Source: Flaccisagitta enflata (lineage: Eukaryota > Chaetognatha > Sagittoidea > Aphragmophora). Taken from it: a stretch of DNA of 64,000 bases. Both the position numbers and the translations under genes were made by a program. The stretch lies in NCBI GenBank assembly GCA_965153355.1, contig OZ231128.1:8370001-8434000 (forward strand), written 5' to 3'. This document shows positions 56,290 to 64,000 of this stretch, piece after piece. The first letter of the stretch is position 1, and every line of letters starts with the position of its first letter. A model generated the notes under the pieces. That model was not told the DNA's origin, ran no database searches, and saw nothing but the letters and a program-made list of their open reading frames with translations.

Positions 56290-56420
56290 ATTCTACTTTT
56301 TTTGTCTTGTAAAGACAATGTTTTTTTTTCATCAGTGCCTCTGATATCTGCTCTTCTACTTTTTTTGTCTTGTAAAGACAAGGTTTTTTTCTTCAGTGTC
56401 TCTGATAGCTGCTCTTCTAC
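56290..56420. repeat. 61-bp hairpin minisatellite, small block
   Basis: Two units of the repeat described at 56985-57770. Confidence 0.85.
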
Positions 56421-56421
56421 T

Positions 56422-56780
56422 TTTTTAGTCGCGTGCACGCGACTATACACCTTGGTCTGTCGGTCGGTCCGTCCGTCCGTCCGTCCGAAATATTTTTGAA
56501 TTTTTTATCATTTTTAACGTTTCTTAACATGTTTTAACATTTTTAAACAATTTTTAACATTCTTTAACATTTTTTAACATTCTTTAACATTTTTTAAAAT
56601 TTTTAAACATTTTTTAACATTTCTTGAAATTTAACCTTTTTTAACATTTCTAAAGTCTTTTTAACATTTTTTAGCATTTTTTAACATTTTTTAACATTTC
56701 AAACATTTTTTAACATTTTATAACATTCTTTAACATCTTTTAACTTTTCTTAACTTTTTTTAACATTCTTAACATTTCAA
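56422..56780 (+). mobile_element. Dispersed element left end followed by TTTTAACATT array
   Basis: TTTAGTCGCGTGCACGCGACT hairpin and GTCCGTCC repeats, then a 10-11 bp TTTTAACATT minisatellite (56497-56780) standing where AAGTCATTTT units stand in other long copies. Confidence 0.7.
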
Positions 56781-56793
56781 CCTGTTTTTTCTC

Positions 56794-56946
56794 TTTTTAG
56801 TCGCGGACAAGCGACTCTATAAGAGGCTTTGTCCGTCCGTTGGTCCGTCGGTCCGTGGTGATCGAGTTTGAAAGTGTGAAAACGCGCATTTCCGCCCCTG
56901 CCCACCCGTCCGCGACTGGTATTGGCCGTGTATCCGGCCTTGTTTT
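56794..56946 (+). mobile_element. Hairpin/(GTCY)n dispersed element, full copy
   Basis: TTTTTAGTCGCGGACAAGCGACT, GAGGCTTTGTCCGTCCGTTG, GCCCACCCGTCCGCGACTGG and CCGTGTATCCGGCCTTGTTT. About 150 bp. Confidence 0.8.
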
Positions 56947-56984
56947 TTGTCATTTCCCGACGCACGCGACTGTTGCCCTTTTGG

Positions 56985-57770
56985 GCTTGTTTGTCTTGTA
57001 AAGACAGTGCTTTTTTTTCATTGTCTCTGATATCTGCTCTTCTACTTTTTTTGTCTTGTAAAGACAAAGTTTTTTTCTTCAGTGTCTCTGATATCTGCTC
57101 TTCTACTTTTTTTGTCTTGTAAAGACAGTGCTTTTTCTTCAGTGTCTCTGATATCTGCTCTTCAATTTTTTTTGTCTTGTAAAGACAATGTTTTTTTCTT
57201 CAGTGTCTCTGATATCTACTCTTCTCCTTTTTTGTCTTGTAAAGACAGGGCTTTTTCTTCAGCGTCTCTGACATCTGCTCTTCTACTTTTTTTGTCTCGT
57301 AAAGACAATGTTTTTTTCTTCAGAGTCTCTGATTTCTGCTCTTTTACTTTTTTTGTCTTGTAAAGACAATGTTTTTTTCTTCAGTGTCTCTGATATCTGC
57401 TCTTCTACTTTTTTTTTCTTGTAAAGACAATGTTTTTTTCTTCAGTGTCGCTGATATCTGCTCTTCTACTTTTTTTGTCTAGTAAAGACAATGTTTTTTC
57501 TTCAGTGTCTCTGATATCTGCTCTTCTACTTTTTTGTCTTGTAAAGACAGTGTTTTTTCTTCATTGTCTCTGATATCTGCTCTTCTACTTTTTTTGTCTT
57601 GTAAAGACAATGTTTTTTCTTCAGTGTCTCTGATATCTGCTGTTCTACTTTATTTTTCTTTTAAAGACAGTGTTTTTTCTTCAGCGTCTCTGATATCTGC
57701 TCTTCTACTTTATTTGCCTTTTTAAGACAGTGTTTTTTCTTCAGCGTCTCTGATGTCTGCGCTTCTTAAT
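56985..57770. repeat. 61-bp hairpin minisatellite, about 13 copies
   Basis: Unit contains the hairpin TTGTCTT-GTA-AAGACAA, then TTTTTTCTTCAGTGTCTCTG, then ATATCTGCTCTTCTACTT. More units at 58570-58715. Confidence 0.92.
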
Positions 57771-57775
57771 TTTTT

Positions 57776-58495
57776 GGGCAGCGGCCCCGAAGGGGACAAA
57801 GTCCTGTAGAACACACGGGGAATCTGTCCGTCCGTCCGTCCGTCCCCCCCCGCCCCATCCTTAGGGCTTTGTCTCCTTCGGGGCCCAAATTCAAACTGTA
57901 TGGCCCAAATCCAAGCAAAATAGCCCAAATCCAAGCAAAATAGTCTAAATCTAGCTAGAAAACCTGAAATCTGGTTGGAAATCTATCATTTTGGCCCCTT
58001 AGACCTAGATTCTGGCTTCTGATACCTAGATTCTGGCTTCTAAAACCCACATTCTAGCCTTAGAGACCCAGATCTTGACCTCTGGGATCCTGATTCTGAC
58101 CTCTGAGACCTAGGTTCTGGCCTTAATCACCTGAATCCAGGCCTCAGAGACCCAAATCCTGGCCTCAGAGACTTGATTCTTAGCCTATGAGACCAAAGAA
58201 ATAGTCTCTGAGACCAATTCTGGCCTTGGAGACCAAGATTCTGGCATGCCCTCCCTCAACTTAACCTACAAACTACCTAAGAAGGGCATGGGTACTGTTG
58301 TCCATATACTGCCTTATGTCATCTCTCCATGTTATTCAATGAGTGTTTGAATAACAGGTCATCTTGGACAGAAGTAAGGTAGACAGGACGGAGGGACGGA
58401 TGGACAGACGGAAGGACAGACGGACAGACGGACGAACGGACGGACGGATTTCCCCTGTGTTCTACAGGACTTTGTCCCCTTCGGGGCCGCTGCCC
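57776..58495. mobile_element. TIR element with GGGCAGCGG ends, copy 3
   Basis: Inverted ends of about 65 bp, near-perfect (GGGCAGCGGCCCCGAAGGGG, then TCCTGTAGAACACA, then GTCCGTCCG). The interior carries a private minisatellite of TCTGGCCTCAGAGACCCA and CCAAATCCAAGCAAAATAG units. It interrupts the 61-bp hairpin minisatellite. Confidence 0.88.
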
Positions 58496-58569
58496 TGCTC
58501 CCCCTCAACCTGAATCACATACAACTCAAGCAGGGCACGGGTACCGCTGACCACTTACTGCCTTTGGGC

Positions 58570-58715
58570 TGCTATTGTCTTGTAATGACAATGTTTTTTT
58601 CTTCAGTGTCTCTGATATCTGCTCTTATACTTTTTTTTGTCTTTTGAAGACAATGTTTTTTCTTCAGCTCCTCTGATATCTGCTCTTCTACTTTCTATAT
58701 CTTGTAAAGACAAAG
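58570..58715. repeat. 61-bp hairpin minisatellite, right block
   Basis: Two to three further units to the right of the TIR element. Confidence 0.8.
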
Positions 58716-58861
58716 TCTCATCCATATATGGCACAATAGCCAATTTTTTTCATTCACATGCTGGATCAAGTATTGTACTATTATCCTAATCTTATAACTA
58801 TGAATAGTCAATAACTTTTTTCTTGCCCATGAATCTTAATGCATTATCAAAGTAAAAACAA

Positions 58862-58970
58862 AAAATTGATGGACAGACAGACAAACCAACGGACACGATC
58901 AATTATAGAGGTGTGTTGGCGCACCCAAGACAGGGCAAAAGTCGCAGACGGTTGGGCAAGGGCAGTACTA
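58862..58970 (-). mobile_element. Hairpin/(GTCY)n dispersed element, degraded
   Basis: GACAGACAGACAAACCAACGG, ATAGAGGTGTGTTGGCGCACC and CAAAAGTCGCAGACGGTTGG. Confidence 0.45.
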
Positions 58971-59032
58971 CAGTACTACAGAACTACAGAACTACTGTAC
59001 AGCAGTATTCTACACAGGACATAAAACATTAT

Positions 59033-59376
59033 AACAAGGCCGGATACACGGCCACTAGTTGCGGACGGGTGGGCAGGGGCGGAAATGCGCATTTTCCCAC
59101 TTTTCGACTCAATCATTACGGACCAACGGATGGATGGACGGACGGACGGACGGACGGATGGACGGACAGACCGACGGACAGACCGACGGACGGATGGACG
59201 GAGGGACGGATGGATGGATGGATGGATGGACGGACGGACAGACAGAAGGACGGACGGACGGACGGACGGACGGACGGACGGACGGACGGATGGACGGACG
59301 GACGGACGGACGGACGGACGGACGGACGGATGGACGGACAAAGCCTCCTATAGAGTTGGCTGTCCGCAACTAAAAA
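59033..59376 (-). mobile_element. Hairpin/(GTCY)n dispersed element with expanded repeat
   Basis: AACAAGGCCGGATACACGGC, TTGCGGACGGGTGGGCAGGG, then about 235 bp of GGAC/GGAT tetranucleotides (59105-59340), then AAGCCTCCTATAGAGTTGGC and TGTCCGCAACTAAAAA. The long open frames here come from the tetranucleotide. Confidence 0.82.
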
Positions 59377-59689
59377 GACAAAAAACAACGGTAGTTCAAA
59401 CATATGATGGACGGAAGGACCAACCGACAGAGTAAGCTGTGGATCCGCGTGTCTGCAACCAGAAAACCTTGGCATCAACTCTGGGAGAACTCTGCCGTCA
59501 AAAGTAGATTCACTCATTTTTTTTTGGCCTCTGTTTTGGCCTCTGTTTTGGTCTCTGCCTGCCTGTGTACAAAATCTCTACCACTTTGAGAAACTGTTTT
59601 TTTGATCAAGGAGGATGAGTAAATGAGAAATGAAGATTAAGTGCTTATTTTGATGCCATAAACCGTTTACCTCCTCGAATGGTATATCC

Positions 59690-59815
59690 TTTTTTTTTTT
59701 TGCGGAAACGCAACTCTATACGAGGCTTTGACCGTCCATCCAGGGAGGTTGGGGATTGGGGTGTGGATGGGGGTTGGACGTCCCTGCCCATCCGTCCGCG
59801 ACGATATAGTGACCA
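59690..59815 (+). mobile_element. Hairpin/(GTCY)n dispersed element, degraded
   Basis: TTGCGGAAACGCAACTCTATAC start, GGCTTTGACCGTCC, then CTGCCCATCCGTCCGCGACG. Confidence 0.55.
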
Positions 59816-59929
59816 TGCGTCATTTGTGTTTTCAACTTCTCTTATGCTTTCTGATTATCCCTTTCACTTACTGCAAATCTTGACTGTATCAACATTTTTT
59901 GCTCATCTTCATCTTCTTTTTTTACGCCT

Positions 59930-60130
59930 TTGTCTCCTCTGTCTCCTCTGTCTCTTTTGTCTCCTCTGTCTCCTCTTTCTCTTTTGTCTCCCCTGTCTCC
60001 TATGTCTCCTCTTGTCTCCTCTGTCCCCTATGTCTCCTCTTGTCTCCTCTGTCTCTTCTGTCTCTTCTGTCTCCTCTGTCTCCTCTGTCTCCTCTGTCTC
60101 CTCTGTCTCCTCTGTCTCTTTTGTCTCATG
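59930..60130. repeat. 9-bp minisatellite TCTCCTCTG
   Basis: About 20 units, with TCTCTTCTG and TCCCCTATG variants. Confidence 0.9.
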
Positions 60131-60268
60131 CCCTTACCACGTCATCTTATTCTGTATTTTTCTGTGTCTGTATGTGTGTGCGTCTGTCTCTTTCTCTGTC
60201 CTTTTCTCTCTCTTTCTCTATCTCTGTCTGTCTGTCTGTCTGTCTCTGTCTCTGTCTCTGTTTCTCTG

Positions 60269-60304
<36 letters not shown>

Positions 60305-60477
60305 TTCCCCAATTGCACCTTCCTCTGAGACACGCACACGCTGTTGTTGGCGCTGTCTCTCCCCAGGCCTGATACAGAAAATGTCGTCTCTACTTGGAAA
60401 TACGGGGAAATTCATAAAGGGTAAATAAATATACATAAAGAACTGACACCTATGATAGTAACTGATAGTAAAAAGAT

Positions 60478-60919
60478 ACTTTAATAACAGTAGCTATGAA
60501 AACACAATCTTATGTATTCCCGCTAAGATATCAATATTTTTACGAAATCTTTTTGCTTAAAATCAAATTTGCTACGACTTTCCCAAGATACATTTTGTAA
60601 GAATATTGCTCGTTTAGCCGTTGCTTGGGAGCGTAACTATGTGTGACAGGAGTGTTATGCTCCCTAGTAACTGCCAAACAGAACATTCTGTTGGAAAGTT
60701 GTAGCAAATTTGATTTAAAACAATTTTCCTTCAAAAGATTTGTCAAAATATTGATATTTCTGCAGGAACACAAAGGAATATATTTCCATGGCAACTTACA
60801 CCCATCGTCAACAAAGCATCTTCTTTTTAGTTTCTATTTCAAATATCAATCTCTTTAGTTTATTTGGCTTTTTAATATGACTTCCTCTGTATTTCCAACT
60901 CTAGACGACATTTACTGTA
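60478..60919. mobile_element. Foldback MITE, third family member, left end damaged
   Basis: Same core as 25949-26527 (TTAGCCGTTGCTTGGGAGCG ... TATGCTCCCTAGTAAC). Right end CTAGACGACATTTACTG-TA; the left arm is shorter and its end is not clear. Confidence 0.7.
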
Positions 60920-61129
60920 TCTTTTTTTTCTGTGTTAAGCAGACTTCATTTTCCTCTTCTCTTACACAAAGTCGACATCCACAATCGGCTTTGGATGATA
61001 CCCAGGAGCCGGGATTTATTAGAACCCAATCTAAGCTTTAATTGTAACAATCTGATTCTTCATTTATCGTTATTGAAATATGACCTAATTCCCGCATTGA
61101 AGCGTCACTTTTCTTGATTGATTACTTTT

Positions 61130-61213
61130 GATAGACTCGCGACAACTGACGCTTGTCCTGCCATCTTTCTTGCAGAAGTTGACTCTTTTGTTGGCCCATC
61201 CTCCTTTCTGTCA

Positions 61214-61251
<38 letters not shown>

Positions 61252-61599
61252 GCCTGGTGACAACTGACGCTTGTCCTGCCATCTTTTTTGCAGAAGTTGA
61301 CTCTTTTGTTTGCCCATCCCCTTTTCTGTCTTTCTGTCTGTCTCTCTGTCTGTCTGTCTGTTTTTCTGTCTGGCTTTCTGTCCCTTGCTCGCGACAACTG
61401 ACGTGCTGCCATCTTTCTTGCAGAAATTGACGCTTTTGTTTGCCCACCCTCTTTTCTGTCTGTCTATCTGTCGGTCTGTCGGTCTGTTGGTCTGCCTGTC
61501 TCTCTGTCTGTCTGTCTGTCTGTCCCTGTCTCGCGACAACTGTCGCTTGCCCTGCCATCTTTCATGCAGAAGTTGACTATCTTGTTGCCCATCCTCTTT

Positions 61600-61660
<61 letters not shown>

Positions 61661-61690
61661 GCCTGGTGACAACTGACGCTTGCCCTGCCA
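61130..61690. repeat. ~120-bp minisatellite with nested (CTGT)n
   Basis: Five units containing GACAACTGACGCTTGTCCTG, then TTTCTTGCAGAAGTTGACTC, then CCCATCC and a CTGT run of variable length. Confidence 0.85.
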
Positions 61691-61843
61691 CTTTCTGTGT
61701 CTTTCCCTGTCTAACCCTGTATGCCACTTTCTTCTTTGTTGCTCATCCTTATTCTCATTTTTTCGCTCCCTCTAACTTTCTGTCCCTTCCTTTGTCTATC
61801 CAAATTGATAACTTTCTATTTACGGCTCATCCTCATTTCTATA

Positions 61844-62164
<321 letters not shown>

Positions 62165-62246
62165 ATCTGACCAACTGGCATTCCCTTTTCGAAGGAACGG
62201 AGGACTTACATGTTATATTAGGCAGAATTCCACCACTCCCGAATTT

Positions 62247-62463
62247 TTAGTCGCGTGCTACGCGACTCTACACCCCGCTTTGTCGGTCCGTCGGTCCGTC
62301 GGTCCGTCGGTCCGTCCGTCCGTCCGTCCGTCCGTCACACTTTACTTTTTTTGGGTTTTTGCGGTTTTTGGCCTCACTGCTCCTGCCCAAATGATAGAGT
62401 GACCTCAATTATGGCCCCTGCCCACCCGCACGCGACTGGGGTAGCCGTGTATCCGGCCTTGTG
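62247..62463 (+). mobile_element. Hairpin/(GTCY)n dispersed element, full copy
   Basis: TTTTTAGTCGCGTGCTACGCG start, CACCCCGCTTTGTCGG, GGTCCGTC repeats, GCCTCACTGCTCCTGCCC, CCACCCGCACGCGACTGG and CCGTGTATCCGGCCTTGTG. About 215 bp. Confidence 0.82.
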
Positions 62464-62735
62464 GATCAAGGAAGGTACTAGTATCAGTATCAAGTACCTG
62501 TATTAGCAAGTCACGTCTATCTAGGGTTGCGGGCCTTCTTCCTTAAGCTTACCCCCTTCCTCCCCCCCCCCAACCCCTTCCCCGCCAGCTAAATAAAGGA
62601 TGAAAGAAAATAGAGGAAAAGATGATTTGAGGATTTTAATTTGTTTTTGGAGATGCAGATGTCGTTGATGTCGTTGTCTAGCCACGTTTTCTGCGTGGAA
62701 ACCATTTGTCATTTGTTTCTTTGCCATGAAAGTGA

Positions 62736-62809
<74 letters not shown>

Positions 62810-62892
62810 GAGGAAGAGGAAGAAGAAGAAGAAGAAGAAGAAGAAGAAGAAGAAGAAGAAGAAGAAGAAGAAGAAGAAGAAGAAGAAGAAAA
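62736..62892. repeat. (CT)n then (GAA)n
   Basis: About 70 bp of CT passing directly into about 80 bp of GAA, a pyrimidine-to-purine switch. Confidence 0.92.
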
Positions 62893-63061
62893 AGAAGAAG
62901 GAGGAGGAGGAGGAGGGGGAGTAAATATAAAATTGAATGAAAAGAAGAAGACCAAGAATAAGAAAGAAGAAAAGAAGGATAAAAGAAACGCAGAATAAAA
63001 AGGGAAAAATGAAGAAGTGGGGAAAAAATGATGAGCGAAAAAAAAGAAGAATAGATCCCTT

Positions 63062-63333
63062 AGGTGGTGTTTCTAGTGAAGATAAAAAACGCGTTTGTTC
63101 CTATTGAACGCGTTTACAGCATGAACACATATTCAAGAATTTCAACCGTCCCTCAAGGGAGTGAGCGAAGTGAGTGAGCGAGCCCGTGAACCAAGCGAGC
63201 AAGTGAAGCAGGTGTAGCAAAGCAGAACGCTGCGGAGCGAGTAAGTGGAGTGAGCGGTGCGCGCGAACGAACATAGCGAGCGACCAAGTGGTCCGTTCAA
63301 AACGCGATTGTCTCGGACTAGAAACGCCCCCTC
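63062..63333 (+). mobile_element. TTTCTAGT-end element, better copy
   Basis: Ends GGTGGTGTTTCTAGT and ACTAGAAACGCCCC are inverted repeats. The middle has GAGTGAGCGAAGTGAGTGAG units and ACGCGTTTACAGCATGAAC. Related to 9681-9900. About 270 bp, non-coding. Confidence 0.7.
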
Positions 63334-63414
63334 AGTTGAGGAAAAAGCAAGAACAGATATATGGTATATGTGTATTTGGCATCAAGCAATGAGGAGTTGC
63401 AATGAAGACTCTCC

Positions 63415-63740
63415 ATTGTCTGTAAACAAAAACAAAGGAATACTGATGCTCACTGCAACTAACACTTGAGGATGAAATGCTCCAAGGGTATGATATGGGA
63501 GATTTCATTTCTCAAAATAAAGTCGAAGGAATCCTGATGATAAACGAAAGGAATACTGATGCTCACTGCAACTAACATTCGAGGATGGGATGCTCTGAGT
63601 TCAGAAATGTGAGAGATGCCATCTTCTTGACAAGTACAAAGGAATTTTGATGCTCTAAGAAAGTGGCAAAAGAACATTTTCAAGAGAGAAACTCCTTTTA
63701 TATCAACAGTGACAGCCTCTCCATAGTGTCAGGGAAATCT
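63415..63740. repeat. ~75-bp degenerate tandem repeat
   Basis: Three to four units with GGAATACTGATGCTCACTGC, then AACTAACATTCGAGGATGG. Confidence 0.65.
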
Positions 63741-64000
63741 TGATGCTCTAAAAGTTTGGGAAATTAAATTGTTGTATGGTGATTCATGAAATCTCATGAG
63801 TTGATTGCAAATTTGCAATACCAACCTGCAAAAGAAACTATTGCAATGTAGTAGAATGTTGGTTTTAATAATTAACAATTTAGTTCGAGTAACACCTCTG
63901 TTCAAAGAAACAACATGTAACAAGTAATTAGCTTTTTTTTCATAAGATAAAAACAGGCAAGTGGTATAAGACAAAATCATTGTGTAAAAAACAGCATTGA
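63741..64000. other. Unannotated window end
   Basis: AT-rich, no supported feature. Confidence 0.4.

Noticed and set aside
56985-57770. Series of bacterial-type terminators (stem plus T-run)
   Set aside because: Eukaryotic context and a 61-bp tandem minisatellite; no transcription unit ends here that I can support.
58913-59517. Frames of poly-(TDGR) and poly-(SVRP)
   Set aside because: Translation of the GGAC tetranucleotide in a dispersed element.

Overview
This is a stretch of a metazoan nuclear genome, almost certainly an invertebrate. The evidence is one spliced gene with GT-AG introns, a BEL/Pao LTR retrotransposon (a lineage known from animals), a LINE fragment, a Tc1-type transposase remnant, and a very high load of simple repeats and minisatellites. 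I cannot name the species. Nothing bacterial, organellar or CRISPR-like was seen.

Layout. 1-13.6 kb holds no gene I can support: it is microsatellites, degenerate minisatellites and short dispersed elements. 13.66-21.69 kb is a complete, young BEL/Pao retrotransposon on the minus strand: two LTRs with about four substitutions between them outside a GA tract, a 5-bp target duplication, a primer binding site, and one intact 1846-codon gag-pol frame. 21.7-33.7 kb is mostly foldback MITEs, minisatellites and a Tc1-type transposase scrap. 33.9-35.0 kb is the 3' end of a LINE inserted into a minisatellite. 35.5-53.6 kb is the only host gene, a 16-exon minus-strand gene for an ER protein disulfide isomerase of the PDIA5 (PDIR) type. 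I assembled all exons by homology; every junction is GT-AG and the phases close to an 855-residue protein. 53.7-64 kb is again repeats and short elements.

The PDI protein has a signal peptide, an N-terminal inactive domain and five redox-active thioredoxin domains (CGHC four times, CGYC once), and ends in NDEL. Vertebrate PDIA5 has three active domains, so this gene carries extra internal duplications. The same phase-2 intron splits the Trp codon just before the CxxC motif in domains 2 to 5.

The most unusual signal is in its introns. In about ten of fifteen, a tandem repeat begins at or within about 16 nt of the 5' splice site. Some are microsatellites starting just after the donor (introns 1, 2, 3, 8, 11). 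Others are 45-76 bp units that contain the exon's 3' end plus the donor itself, copied in tandem into the intron (introns 4, 7, 9, 10, 15). Intron 7 has seven extra exon-end copies and intron 15 about ten. The copy in intron 4 is phase-compatible as a 54-nt extra exon.

A second theme is short hairpins whose stems change in compensation while their loops stay constant. They occur in the 5' leader of the BEL element, at the end of a dispersed (GTCY)n-bearing element found about 20 times, and in a family with roughly 60-bp terminal inverted repeats that carries private minisatellites.
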